Made by a program: the position numbers and the translations under genes. DNA of 64,000 nucleotides from DASUFZ01 sp035541475 (GTDB lineage Bacteria; Myxococcota_A; UBA9160; SMWR01): contig DATKND010000101.1 of assembly GCA_035541475.1 (NCBI GenBank), positions 26,427 through 90,426 on the forward strand, read 5' to 3'. The notes under the pieces were generated by a model, which saw only the letters and a list, made by a program, of their open reading frames with translations, searched no databases and was not told where the DNA came from. Below, piece after piece: positions 25,339-34,032 of the stretch (within the stretch, counting starts at the first letter, position 1; every line of letters starts with the position of its first letter).

Positions 25339-26460
25339 ATGGATTTCTCGCTCTCCGAGACGCAGGAGTCGGTGCGCGATCTCGCGCGCCAGGTCTTCAC
25401 GGGCGGCGTGCGCCACGAGCGGCTGCTCGAGCTCGAGCGCAGCGGCGAGTGGTTCGACGAGGAGCTGTGGAAGGCGCTCGTCGGCGCGGGGCTGCCGGCG
25501 GTCGCGGTGCCCGAGCGTTGCGGTGGCAGCGGACTCGGCCTGCTCGAGCTCTGCCTCGTGCTCGAGGAGCAGGGCCGCGCGGTCGCGCCGGTGCCGCTCT
25601 TCGCGACGTCGCTCTGCGGCGCGTTGCCGATCGCCGAGTTCGGAAGCGAGGCGCAGCAGGACCGCTGGCTGCGGCCGCTGGTCGACGAGGGCGCGCGGCT
25701 CTCCGCGGCGCTGGTCGAGCCCGCCTCCACCGATCCGCTGCTCCCGCGCTGCGAGGCGCGCCGCGAGGCGGGCGGCTGGCGGCTCTCGGGCGTCAAGGAC
25801 TGCGTGGCCGTCGCCGATCGCGCGATCGCGGTGCTCGTGCCGGCGCGCACACCGGACGGCGTCGGGCTCTTCGCCCTGGACCCGCGCGGCGCCGGCGTCG
25901 CGCAGGAGCGCCAGATCACGACCCACCGCGAGCCGCAGTTCCGTCTCACGCTCGAAGGTGCGCGCGTCGCCGACGACGCCGTGCTCGGCGCGCCCGGCCG
26001 CGGCGCCGCGCAGCTCGCCTGGCTGGTGGAGCGCGCGACGCTCGGGCTCGCGGCGATCCAGCTCGGCGTGGTGCAGTCGGCGCTGCGCGACACCGCCGAG
26101 TACATCGCGCAGCGAAAGCAGTTCGGGCGCCCGATCGCGACCTTCCAGGGTGTCGCGCTGCGCGCCGCGGACGCGTGGATCGACGTCGAGGCGCTGCGCG
26201 CGGTCGTGATGCAGGCGGCCTGGCAGGCCTCCGCGGGGCGCGACGCCGCCGCCGCGATCCGCGCCGCCAAGTGGTGGGCCGCGGAGGCGGGGCAGCGCGT
26301 CGTCCACACCGCGCAGCATCTGCACGGCGGCATCGGCTCCGACATCGAGTACCCCGTGCACCGCTACTTCCTGTGGTCGAAGCAGAACGAGCTGCTGCTC
26401 GGCGGCGCGTCGCAGCAGGCGGCCCGCCTCGGGGTTTTGCTCGCGGGCGGGCGCGCGTGA
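25339..26460 (+). CDS. Acyl-CoA dehydrogenase, FadE28/ChsE1-like
   Basis: A 373-residue acyl-CoA dehydrogenase whose FAD-contact loops are less canonical than in its neighbour. The C-terminal QHLHGGIGSDIEYPVHRYF carries a Glu in the position of the catalytic base of this superfamily. This suggests that in a heterodimer with the 23180-24355 product this chain supplies the base, as reported for FadE28-FadE29. The ATG is one base after the TAG of the ChsH2-like gene, and the next gene overlaps as GTGA, so translation is tightly coupled. The pairing is inferred from gene order. Confidence 0.85.
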   Translation: MDFSLSETQESVRDLARQVFTGGVRHERLLELERSGEWFDEELWKALVGAGLPAVAVPERCGGSGLGLLELCLVLEEQGRAVAPVPLFATSLCGALPIAEFGSEAQQDRWLRPLVDEGARLSAALVEPASTDPLLPRCEARREAGGWRLSGVKDCVAVADRAIAVLVPARTPDGVGLFALDPRGAGVAQERQITTHREPQFRLTLEGARVADDAVLGAPGRGAAQLAWLVERATLGLAAIQLGVVQSALRDTAEYIAQRKQFGRPIATFQGVALRAADAWIDVEALRAVVMQAAWQASAGRDAAAAIRAAKWWAAEAGQRVVHTAQHLHGGIGSDIEYPVHRYFLWSKQNELLLGGASQQAARLGVLLAGGRA

Positions 26461-26885
26461 AGCCGCGACGCACCTTGCGGCCGGACGACGTGAAGGTCGG
26501 CGACGAGCTGCCGCCGCTCGCGGTGCCGATCAGCGCGACGACGATCGTCGCCGGCGCGATTGCCTCGCGCGACTACCAGGACGTCCACCACGACCACGCG
26601 TTGGCACTCCAGCGCGGCTCGAAGGACATCTTCATGAACATCCTGACGACGAACGGCTGGGTCGGCCGCTACGCAACCGACTGGGCGGGGCCGGACGCCG
26701 TCCTCCGCGTCGTCGACATCGTGCTCGGCGCGCCGAACTACCCGGGCGACACGATGACGCTCTCCGGCCGCGTGACCGCGGTGGCGGGCGACGTCGTCAC
26801 GCTCGCGGTGCGTGGCGCCAACGGCCTCGGCGATCACGTGAAGGGCACGGTCGAGCTCTCGCTGCCGGGCGGCGCGCGCGCGTGA
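26457..26885 (+). CDS. ChsH1-like MaoC hydratase
   Basis: A 142-residue single hot-dog-domain protein. It contains VAGAIASRDYQDVHHDHALA, the R-hydratase motif with catalytic Asp and His, followed by FMNILTTNGWVGRYATDW. It is about half the size of a complete double-hot-dog hydratase and is expected to form a heterodimer with the MaoC half of the ChsH2-like protein. The reaction would be hydration of the side-chain enoyl-CoA. GTG start at 26457 overlaps the upstream TGA, and the stop overlaps the Ltp2-like GTG, both 4-base GTGA overlaps. Confidence 0.85.
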   Translation: MKPRRTLRPDDVKVGDELPPLAVPISATTIVAGAIASRDYQDVHHDHALALQRGSKDIFMNILTTNGWVGRYATDWAGPDAVLRVVDIVLGAPNYPGDTMTLSGRVTAVAGDVVTLAVRGANGLGDHVKGTVELSLPGGARA

Positions 26886-28066
26886 AGTCCGGCGACGTCG
26901 CGCTCTCGGACCGCACCGCGATCGCCGGCATCGGCGCGACCGAGTTCTCGAAGGACTCGGGCCGCAGCGAGCTGCGGCTGGCGGTCGAGGCGGTCGCGGC
27001 CGCGCTCGACGACGCGGGACTCTCGCCCTCGGAGGTGGACGGCATGGCCACCTTCACGATGGACAACAATCCCGAGATCGAGGTGAACCGCTATCTCGGC
27101 GGCGGCGATCTGCGCTTCTTCTCGCGTACGCACTACGGTGGCGGCGCCGCCTGCGCGCCGCTGCTGCACGCGGCGATGGCCGTCGCGACCGGCGTCTGCA
27201 AGGCGGTCGTCTGCTACCGCGCGATGAACGAGCGCTCGCAGCAGCGCTTCGGCATCGGCGTGCAGGATCGCCCGCAGGCGCCGCGCGCCGAGGAGGTGCA
27301 CTTCGGCTGGCACTCGCCGTACGGCCTGCTGACGCCGGCCTCGTGGGTCGCGATGAACGCGCAGCGCTACCTCCACGAGTTCGGCGCGACGACCGAGGCC
27401 TTCGGACACGTCGCGGTGGCGGACCGCAAGCACGCGGCCACCAATCCGAGGGCGTGGTTCTACCAGAAGCCGATCACGCTCGACGACCACCAGCACTCGC
27501 GCTGGATCGTCGAGCCGCTGCGCCTGCTCGACTGCTGCCAGGAGAGCGACGGCGCCGTCGCGGTCGTCGTCACCTCGCTCGAGCGCGCGCGCGACCTGCG
27601 CCAGCCGCCGGTGCGGATCGCGGCCGCCGCGCAGGGCGCCACCACCGATCAGCAGATGATGACCCGCTACTACAGCCCCGAGATCACGGGGCTGCCCGAG
27701 ATGGAGCTCGTGGCGCGCCAGCTCTATGCGATGTCGGGCATCGGCCCGCGCGAGATCCAGACCGCGGTCCTCTACGACCACTTCACGCCCTTCGTGCTGA
27801 CGCAGCTCGAGGCCTTCGGCTTCTGCGGCCGCGGCGAGGCGAAGGACTTCGTGCGCGACGGACGCATCGAGCAGGGCGGCGCGCTGCCGATCAACACGCA
27901 CGGGGGTCAGCTCGGCGAGGCCTATATCCACGGCATGAACGGCATCGCCGAGGGTGTGCGCCAGGTGCGCGGCACCTCCGTCAACCCGGTGAAGGACGTC
28001 GAGCACGTGCTCGTCACCGCGGGCACCGGCGTCCCGACCAGCGCGGTGATCCTGCGGCGGGACTGA
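26882..28066 (+). CDS. Ltp2-like lipid-transfer/thiolase-fold aldolase
   Basis: A 394-residue thiolase-fold protein of the SCP-x/lipid-transfer group. It opens DRTAIAGIGATEFSKDSGRS; the region equivalent to the thiolase Cys has no canonical Cys context (RTHYGGGAACAPLLHAAM). Conserved Tyr residues occur in VLYDHFTPFV and GGQLGEAYIHGMNG. In Ltp2 enzymes tyrosines act in a retro-aldol cleavage that removes propionyl-CoA from the hydrated steroid side chain. The GTG start overlaps the ChsH1-like stop. It is the last gene of the five-gene set, in the same final position as ltp2 in the mycobacterial igr operon. Confidence 0.85.
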   Translation: MKSGDVALSDRTAIAGIGATEFSKDSGRSELRLAVEAVAAALDDAGLSPSEVDGMATFTMDNNPEIEVNRYLGGGDLRFFSRTHYGGGAACAPLLHAAMAVATGVCKAVVCYRAMNERSQQRFGIGVQDRPQAPRAEEVHFGWHSPYGLLTPASWVAMNAQRYLHEFGATTEAFGHVAVADRKHAATNPRAWFYQKPITLDDHQHSRWIVEPLRLLDCCQESDGAVAVVVTSLERARDLRQPPVRIAAAAQGATTDQQMMTRYYSPEITGLPEMELVARQLYAMSGIGPREIQTAVLYDHFTPFVLTQLEAFGFCGRGEAKDFVRDGRIEQGGALPINTHGGQLGEAYIHGMNGIAEGVRQVRGTSVNPVKDVEHVLVTAGTGVPTSAVILRRD

Positions 28067-28107
28067 GGCGCTCGCGGTAGGGTGTGCGCCCTCACGCGGA
28101 GGTTGTC

Positions 28108-28605
28108 GTGCCTGCACCGCCTCGAGTCGGCTCTGTCTTCGCCGCGCTGATCGCGCTCGTCGCCTGTGCGTCGAAGGACGCGATCCCGGTGTCGACGAAC
28201 TTCGACCCGCTCTACCACTTTCCGGCTCGCGCGACCTACGCCTGGGACGACGCAGCCAACGCCTTCCCGAACAGCCCGGACATCGATCGCAAGGAGATGG
28301 ATCCGCTCCTGAAGGACGTCGCCAACGAGGCCTTCGCGGCGCACGGCTATCGCGTCACCGCGGGCCCCGCGGACTATCGACTGTCCTATCAGTTCTCGGT
28401 CGTGAGCCGAAGGGGAGTGGACTCGGTCGCCGTCGGCTCGCTCTCCCTGCTGCTGACCGAGACGAGCTCCGGACGGCGCGTCTGGACCGGGTTCGGACAG
28501 GCCGAGGTCTTCGTGGGGCTCAAGCCCGAGGAACGCCGCGCGCGGCTCCATGATGCGATGGAGCGGATGCTCCAGAACTTCCCGCCGAATCAGCGCCCGA
28601 GCTGA
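28108..28605 (+). CDS. DUF4136 lipoprotein
   Basis: A 165-residue lipoprotein. The GTG at 28108 has a GGAGG box at suitable spacing and places the lipobox ALVAC (Cys about 20) correctly. The mature part shows the DUF4136 pattern: NFDPLYHFPARATYAWDD, an IDRKEMDPLLKDVANEAFAA segment, GYRVTAGPADYRLSYQ and VWTGFGQAEV. Function is unknown; members are envelope lipoproteins. It lies 41 bases after the Ltp2-like stop and is probably an independent unit. Confidence 0.7.
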   Translation: MPAPPRVGSVFAALIALVACASKDAIPVSTNFDPLYHFPARATYAWDDAANAFPNSPDIDRKEMDPLLKDVANEAFAAHGYRVTAGPADYRLSYQFSVVSRRGVDSVAVGSLSLLLTETSSGRRVWTGFGQAEVFVGLKPEERRARLHDAMERMLQNFPPNQRPS

Positions 28606-28668
28606 GCGTCGCACCCGCGCGACCCGTGGCCGCGACCCGCACACTCGTCACGGCGGCTGCGCGCAAGC

Positions 28669-29424
28669 TCACGACTGCGAGCCGCCGGCGTCCGGCACCT
28701 CCAGATACACGGGCTCGGCGAATCCCTCCGGCCGGAGCAGCGGCGTCACCGGCGCGGCGAGGTGGGCGTCGAACTCCGGCTTCGCGAGGCCGAGGCGCGC
28801 GAAGACGGTGCCCACCCATTCCGAGCAGAACATGTGGTGTTCGGGGTGGTCCACGGGCGCGTCCTCGCGCGCGCGTCGCAGCACGTGGCCGACGAAGTGC
28901 GCCAGGCGGTCCTCGGCGCGCGAGAAGGCGTCGCGCGCGGGGCGCAGCGCGGGGTACACCACGCTGAAGAGCGCGAACAGGTTGTGCGTGTAGGGGACGT
29001 GTCCGTACTCCTCGTGCAGCGCGTGCAGGTGCGAGCGCAGCACGTGGATCGGCGGCCTCGGCCCGAGGAATCGGCTCCAGGCCACCTTGCCCCCGCTCGA
29101 CGCGTAGGCCGGGACGACGAGCTCGAGATCGCGGATCTGCACGCCGAAGCGGACGCCCTCGGTCTCCCGGTCGGGCACCTTGTCCGTGAAGCGGGCGAAG
29201 AAACCGGCAGGCGCGCTGAGCGTCGACTCCCACACGTACACCTTGCCGGGCTCGAGGAAGGGCAGGTCGAGCGCCTCGCGCGTGATCGCGAGTCCGATGT
29301 GCGAGAAGTCGCCGCGGCCGAGCCGCTTCGCCTCGAAGAAGCAGATGGCCCGGCTCACCGGGTCGACGCCGCGGAATAGGATCACGTCGAGCGGTTGGAT
29401 CGGTGCTTCGTGCAGGAGAGCCAT
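28669..29424 (-). CDS. YiiX/YebB-like (permuted NlpC/P60-type) hydrolase
   Basis: A 251-residue protein. The N-terminal PLDVILFRG and DFSHIGLAI, with a His, and the late HMFCSEWVGTVFARLG, with a Cys, follow the His-then-Cys order of circularly permuted papain-fold enzymes of the YiiX group. Such enzymes cleave peptidoglycan peptides or lipid amide/ester bonds. No signal peptide is visible, so it may be cytoplasmic or exported by other means. The ATG at 29424 was preferred to longer extensions, which enter the SulP gene. It is probably the last gene of a minus-strand group with the SulP transporter. Confidence 0.65.
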   Translation of the reverse strand: MALLHEAPIQPLDVILFRGVDPVSRAICFFEAKRLGRGDFSHIGLAITREALDLPFLEPGKVYVWESTLSAPAGFFARFTDKVPDRETEGVRFGVQIRDLELVVPAYASSGGKVAWSRFLGPRPPIHVLRSHLHALHEEYGHVPYTHNLFALFSVVYPALRPARDAFSRAEDRLAHFVGHVLRRAREDAPVDHPEHHMFCSEWVGTVFARLGLAKPEFDAHLAAPVTPLLRPEGFAEPVYLEVPDAGGSQS

Positions 29425-29473
29425 GGCCGTGTCCGTCCACGGGGTGGCGATCCGACGGGCGCGGCACCGGACC

Positions 29474-31165
29474 TCAAGCGGCGCGCCCGCCGCGCCACTC
29501 CGCAATGACCCGCGAAACCGTCTGATTCTCCTCGATTCTGGCCAGCTCCGCGAACCCCGAGCGGCGCAGCGTCTCGCGCACGTTGCCGCGCGCCTCGGCG
29601 AGGCGCAGCGCGATGCCGCGCTCGCCGAGCGCTCGGTGGATCTCCTCCAGCAGCGCGGCGCCGGCGAGATCCACCATCGGCACCGTGCCGAGGAAGAAGA
29701 CGGCGAGTCGCACAGACTCGCCGCGCGCGGCGAGCCGCTCGAAGAAGCGGTCGCGCACGTGCTCGACGTTGAAGTAGAGGAGCGACGCGTCGCAGCGGAA
29801 GACGAAGACGTCCGGCACGCGCTCGTTCTCCGGGTGGCGCACGGCGTCGGCCCAGTAGTCGGTGCCGGCGACGTGGCCGAGCTCGGTGGTATGGGGCGCG
29901 GCGGCGCGCCGCAGCAGCAGCACGAGCGAGATCACGGCGCCGATCAGCACGCCGCGCAGCAGCCCGGATCCGAGCACGCCGAGCAGCGCCGCGAACGCGA
30001 TCGCGGCCTCCGCGCGGCTGAAGTGCCAGAGCTCGCGCCAGGCGGAGACCTTGAAGAGTCCCGCGACGGCCACCAGCACGATCGCCGCGAGCACCGGCTT
30101 CGGCAGGTCGTGCAGCAGCGCCGAGAGGAAGAGCGCGACGACCATCACGAGGAGCGCCGCCACCAGGCCCGAGAGCGGGGTCCTCGCGCCGCCGCTCTCG
30201 TTGACGAGCGACTGCGACATGCCGCCGCTGATCGGAAAGCCGCGGCCGAGCGCGGCGCCGAGGTTCGACGCCGCGAGCGCGAGGAATTCCTGGTTGGCGT
30301 CGAGCCGGTAGCGGTGCTTCGCGGCGAAGGTCCTGCCGATCGCGGTGGTTTCGACGGCGCCGAGAAGGAAGCATGCCATCGCGAGCGGCAGCAGCGCGTT
30401 CCAGTCCTCGGCGTGCACGGCCGGCAGTCCGAGCCGCGGCAGCCCCTGCGGCACCGCGCCTAGCAGCTCGACGCCGCGCGCCTCGAGGCCGAGCCACGGC
30501 ACGCACGCGATGCCGCCCACGAGCACGACCAGCGACACCGGACGGTTCGGCAGCCAGCGCTTGCCCGCGACGAGCAGCGCGAGCGCGCCGAGCCCGAGCG
30601 CGACGGAGGTCGGGTTCGACTCGCCGACGTGGCGGACGAAGTCGGCGCAGCGCTCCCAGAAGTTTCCGTGCGAGCCGTGGATGCCGCAGAGCTTCGGGAG
30701 CTGCGAGATCGTCAGCACGAGCGCGACGCCGCTCTTGAAGCCGACCATCACGGTCTCCGAGATGAAGCTCACGACCCCACCCGCGCGCAGCGCCCACGCG
30801 CAGAGCGCGAGCGCCGCGACGAGGCCCGCGGTGGCCGCCGCGAGCGCCGCATGGCGCGCGACATCGCCCTGCGAGAGCGCTCCGAGCGAGGTGCCGATCA
30901 GCAGCGAGATCGCGGAGGTGACCGTCACGATCGTCTGCTGCCCGCTGCAGAAGAGCCAGAAGACGAGGCCTCCGAAGAGGCAGGCGTAGAGCCCCGCCTC
31001 GGGCGGCAGCCCGGCGAGCGAGGCGTCGCCGATTCCGGAGGGCACGAGATAGGCCGCCAGCGTCAGGCCCGCGACGAGGTCGCCGCGCAGCCAGGCGGCG
31101 CGGTAGCCGCGCAGCTTGCGTAGCCCCGGCGCGATCCGGAAGACGAGCGGCTCGGGCTCTGCCAT
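29474..31165 (-). CDS. SulP-family anion transporter with C-terminal STAS domain
   Basis: A 563-residue SulP permease. The N-terminal GDLVAGLTLAAYLVPSGIGD is the sulfate-transporter signature region; 10-12 helices follow to about residue 400. The STAS domain runs from about 430 to the end, with TVPMVDLAGAALLEEIHRAL as its core helix entry. SulP proteins exchange or import sulfate, bicarbonate, C4-dicarboxylate or other anions; the substrate here is not readable. ATG start at 31165, five bases after the VIT-like gene, so the two are co-transcribed. Confidence 0.88.
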   Translation of the reverse strand: MAEPEPLVFRIAPGLRKLRGYRAAWLRGDLVAGLTLAAYLVPSGIGDASLAGLPPEAGLYACLFGGLVFWLFCSGQQTIVTVTSAISLLIGTSLGALSQGDVARHAALAAATAGLVAALALCAWALRAGGVVSFISETVMVGFKSGVALVLTISQLPKLCGIHGSHGNFWERCADFVRHVGESNPTSVALGLGALALLVAGKRWLPNRPVSLVVLVGGIACVPWLGLEARGVELLGAVPQGLPRLGLPAVHAEDWNALLPLAMACFLLGAVETTAIGRTFAAKHRYRLDANQEFLALAASNLGAALGRGFPISGGMSQSLVNESGGARTPLSGLVAALLVMVVALFLSALLHDLPKPVLAAIVLVAVAGLFKVSAWRELWHFSRAEAAIAFAALLGVLGSGLLRGVLIGAVISLVLLLRRAAAPHTTELGHVAGTDYWADAVRHPENERVPDVFVFRCDASLLYFNVEHVRDRFFERLAARGESVRLAVFFLGTVPMVDLAGAALLEEIHRALGERGIALRLAEARGNVRETLRRSGFAELARIEENQTVSRVIAEWRGGRAA

Positions 31166-31170
31166 GGCGC

Positions 31171-31815
31171 CTAACCTCCGAGCGCGATCGCGACGGCGAC
31201 GAGCGCCACGCCCATCGCCGTGAACACGATCCCCGCGAGCCAGGGCTGGATCTCGAGGTGCCTGCCCCAGAGATAGCCGACGACGAAGAGCAGTCCGACC
31301 AGCAGCGCGTTCGAGAGGCGCAGCGCGCGGTGCGGATCGTCGACGACGAGGAAGGGAAGCACCGCGGGCAGAGCCGGTGCGACGACCAGCACGAAGACCG
31401 CGAGCGCCGTCAGCCAGTCGTCCTTCCCGAGTGTCATGCGCCGCGGGCGCGCGTGGGCGAAGACCGCATGGATGCTGCGGTAGAGCTGTTCGCGGTCCTC
31501 CGGTCGGCTCTCGACCTCCACGCCGGACTCGAACTCGTCGCGGATCGCGGCGAGCGCGGACTTCTCGCCGCGCGCCGAACGAATCGCGCGCACCAGCCGG
31601 CCGTGGCGATGGCGCGCGTAGCGGCTTCCCATCACCACGAGCACCGCGTCGATCACGCCCCAGGCCACGTTGCAGCCGATCGCCGCGACGATCAGGCCGC
31701 GCTCGTAGCCGGAGGCGATCGCGGCGCCGAGCGTGAGGGTCAGCACCATGATCAGCCCGAAGAGGAGCTCGCCCAGGATGTCCGACGGATCGAGCTGCCG
31801 TTCGATGAAACTCAC
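31171..31815 (-). CDS. VIT1/CCC1-like membrane protein
   Basis: A 214-residue membrane protein. It starts FIERQLDPSDILGELLFGLI, resembling the first segment of VIT/CCC1 family proteins, and has five hydrophobic helices: two at the N-terminus, a cytoplasmic Arg-rich loop of about 75 residues, then three. VIT/CCC1 proteins move Fe(II) or Mn(II), but the metal-binding insert of the iron exporters is not obvious here. GTG start at 31815. It is the first gene of a minus-strand pair with the SulP transporter and is divergent from the Dcu gene. Confidence 0.6.
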   Translation of the reverse strand: MSFIERQLDPSDILGELLFGLIMVLTLTLGAAIASGYERGLIVAAIGCNVAWGVIDAVLVVMGSRYARHRHGRLVRAIRSARGEKSALAAIRDEFESGVEVESRPEDREQLYRSIHAVFAHARPRRMTLGKDDWLTALAVFVLVVAPALPAVLPFLVVDDPHRALRLSNALLVGLLFVVGYLWGRHLEIQPWLAGIVFTAMGVALVAVAIALGG

Positions 31816-31869
31816 GACGCCGCAGCATAACGATCCACTCCCGGCGCAGCCGTGCGAAGATCCGCCGCC

Positions 31870-33213
31870 ATGGCGCCCTATCTGGTCTGGGTCGAGCTCG
31901 CGATCCTGCTCGCCTGCATCGTGGTCGGCTCGCGGCTCGGCGGCATCGGGCTCGGCGCGATGGCGGGCCTCGGCCTCTGCGCCTTCGTGTTCGGCTTCGG
32001 CCTGCCGCCCGGCGGTCCGCCCGGCACGGTGCTCGGCATGATCCTCGCGGTCGTCACCGCGGTGGCGCTGATGGAGGCCGCCGGCGGCCTCGACACCGTC
32101 GTGCGTGCGGCAGAGCGGCTGCTGCACCGCAATCCGCGCCGCGTCACCTGGCTGGCGCCGCTCGTCACCTACGCGCTGATCTTCGCGGCGGGCACGCAGC
32201 ACGTCGTCTACGCGCTCCTGCCCGTGATCGCGGAGGTCGCGCGCAAGGCGGGCGTGCGCCCCGAGCGGCCGCTCTCGATCTCGGTGATCGCCTCGCAGCA
32301 GGGACTCGTCGCGTCTCCGGTGTCCGCGGCCACCGTCGCGCTCGCGGGCGTGCTCACGGGCGCGAACGTCTCGTTGCCGCAGATCCTCGTCGTCATGATT
32401 CCCTCGACGCTCCTCGGTGTGGCGGCGGGCATCCTCGCCGTCCTGCGCCGCGGACCCGAGCTCGACGCCGATCCCGAGTACCAGCGGCGGCTCGCCGCGG
32501 GCGAGGTGGCCGACGCCGCCGCGAGCGGGAAGGGCGACGACGCGGCGCGGCCCGGCGCGGGCGCGTCCGTCGTCGTCTTCCTCTTCGCCGTGGCCGCCGT
32601 CGTCGCGATCGGGCTCTTCCCCGGGCTGCGGCCGGTCTACGAGAAGGTCGCGGAGGGCGTCACCGAGACGGGTCAGGTCGAGATGGGTCGCGCGATCATG
32701 GTCGTGATGCTAGGCGCATCGGCGCTGATGATGCTCGTCTGCCGGGCCGACCCCGAGGTCGCCGTGCGCGGCGGCGTGATGCGCGGGGGCCTCGTCGCGC
32801 TGATCAACATCCTCGGCGTCGCGTGGCTCGGCTCGTCGTTCTTCGACGCGAACCAGACGGCGATCGTCGGTGCGATCTCCTCGCTCGTGCGCTCGGCGCC
32901 GTGGATCTTCGGCGTCGGGCTGTTCGCTCTATCGATCCTGCTCTTCAGCCAGGCCGCGACCGTGCTGCTGCTCGTGCCGGTCGGCCTCGCGCTCGGCCTC
33001 CCGGGCGCGCTGCTCGTCGGGCTCTATCCGGCTGTGAACGGCAACTTCTTCCTGCCGACCTACGGCACCGTGCTCGCGGCCGTCTCCTTCGATCGCACCG
33101 GCACGACCCGCATCGGGCGCTTCCTGCTCGACCACAGCTTCATGCGGCCGGGACTCGTCGCGACGATCGTCGCGACCGCGTGCGCCGTCCTGCTGTCGCG
33201 CGTTCTCTTCTGA
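31870..33213 (+). CDS. Dcu-type C4-dicarboxylate transporter
   Basis: A 447-residue membrane protein of the anaerobic C4-dicarboxylate transporter (DcuA/DcuB) family. Recognisable segments are VTYALIFAAGTQHVVYALLP, SVIASQQGLVASPVSAATV and, near the end, VNGNFFLPTYGTVLAAV. These carriers exchange fumarate, succinate, malate or aspartate. A soluble loop of about 60 residues near 195-255 is typical. ATG start at 31870. With the exported asparaginase and aspartase at 56.7-59.4 kb, uptake of aspartate or fumarate is a sensible use, though the genes are far apart. A family 2 hairpin begins nine bases after its stop. Confidence 0.88.
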   Translation: MAPYLVWVELAILLACIVVGSRLGGIGLGAMAGLGLCAFVFGFGLPPGGPPGTVLGMILAVVTAVALMEAAGGLDTVVRAAERLLHRNPRRVTWLAPLVTYALIFAAGTQHVVYALLPVIAEVARKAGVRPERPLSISVIASQQGLVASPVSAATVALAGVLTGANVSLPQILVVMIPSTLLGVAAGILAVLRRGPELDADPEYQRRLAAGEVADAAASGKGDDAARPGAGASVVVFLFAVAAVVAIGLFPGLRPVYEKVAEGVTETGQVEMGRAIMVVMLGASALMMLVCRADPEVAVRGGVMRGGLVALINILGVAWLGSSFFDANQTAIVGAISSLVRSAPWIFGVGLFALSILLFSQAATVLLLVPVGLALGLPGALLVGLYPAVNGNFFLPTYGTVLAAVSFDRTGTTRIGRFLLDHSFMRPGLVATIVATACAVLLSRVLF

Positions 33214-33222
33214 AGCCGAATC

Positions 33223-33290
33223 GGGGAGGCGAGGCAGAGGTCCCCGAGGAGGAACAGATGGCCGCCGCAGGGGACGTCTGCCTTGCCCCC
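33223..33290. repeat. Invariant-loop hairpin element, family 2, copy 2
   Basis: Arms 33223-33245 and 33270-33290 enclose a 24-nt loop (33246-33269) identical to that at 14707-14730, in opposite orientation. The inner pairs GGTCCCC/GGGGAC and the outer arm GGCGAGGCAGA are paired with one G-T and one G-G mismatch. The arm sequence differs from copy 1 apart from the constant GGGGAC/GTCCCC ends, so pairing is kept while sequence is not. It lies in the convergent space between the dcu gene and the LOG gene. On the minus strand it follows the LOG stop by 13 bases. Confidence 0.8.
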
Positions 33291-33303
33291 GCAACGCAGC
33301 CCA

Positions 33304-33996
33304 CTATCCCTCGGTGCGCGCCAGCCGGTCGATGTGCGCGCACGCCTCCTCGACCGAGTCCGTGATCAGCAGGCCGCCGACCTCGCCCTCCTCCGCGCAG
33401 CCCTCGCGGAACATCGTCTGCGAGATGAACTCGAAGAGCCCGTGCCAGTAGTCGCGGCCCATCGCCACGATCGGGAAGCGCCGGATCTTTCCGGTCTGCA
33501 CCAGGGTGACCGTCTCGAAGATCTCGTCGAGCGTCCCGTAGCCGCCCGGCATCAGCACGAAGGCGAGCGAGTACTTGACCAGCATCACCTTGCGCACGAA
33601 GAAGTAATCGAAGTCGATCGTCCGGTCCAGGTAGGGGTTGGGCTTCTGCTCGTACGGCAGCACGATGTTGCAGCCGATGCTCCGCCCGCCGGCCTCGCGC
33701 GCGCCGCGGTTGGCGGCCTCCATGATCCCCGGCCCGCCGCCCGTCATCACGGTGTAGCCGCGACGGGCGAGCGCGCCACCGAGCTCGCGCGCCATCCGGT
33801 AGTAGCGGTGCGTCTCCTGGAAGCGCGCGGAGCCGAAGACCGTGACGGTCGGGCCGATGTCGAAGAGCGCGCGGCAGCCGCCGACGAACTCCTGGAACAT
33901 GCGATAGGCGCGGTCGAAGTCGACGAGCAGGTCGTCGCTGCCGCGCAGCAGCGCCTCCTCGGTCAGGCTGTGCGGCGGGCCAGCGGACTCGGTCAC
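33304..33996 (-). CDS. LOG-family protein (nucleotide 5'-monophosphate phosphoribohydrolase-like)
   Basis: A 230-residue LOG-family protein. The signature motifs are GGGPGIMEAANRGA and PGGYGTLDEIFE, which bind the nucleotide phosphate and carry the catalytic Arg/Glu pair. Members remove the base from nucleoside monophosphates (cytokinin activation in some organisms, general nucleotide turnover in bacteria). The start chosen is GTG 33996, because an AAGGAG box lies five bases upstream; an ATG eight codons earlier lacks one. The gene stands 36 bases downstream of the ABC transporter gene, so co-transcription is possible. Confidence 0.87.
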   Translation of the reverse strand: MTESAGPPHSLTEEALLRGSDDLLVDFDRAYRMFQEFVGGCRALFDIGPTVTVFGSARFQETHRYYRMARELGGALARRGYTVMTGGGPGIMEAANRGAREAGGRSIGCNIVLPYEQKPNPYLDRTIDFDYFFVRKVMLVKYSLAFVLMPGGYGTLDEIFETVTLVQTGKIRRFPIVAMGRDYWHGLFEFISQTMFREGCAEEGEVGGLLITDSVEEACAHIDRLARTEG

Positions 33997-34032
33997 GAGG
34001 ACTCCTTCGTGTCGATGCATGCCGTGCGGCGA

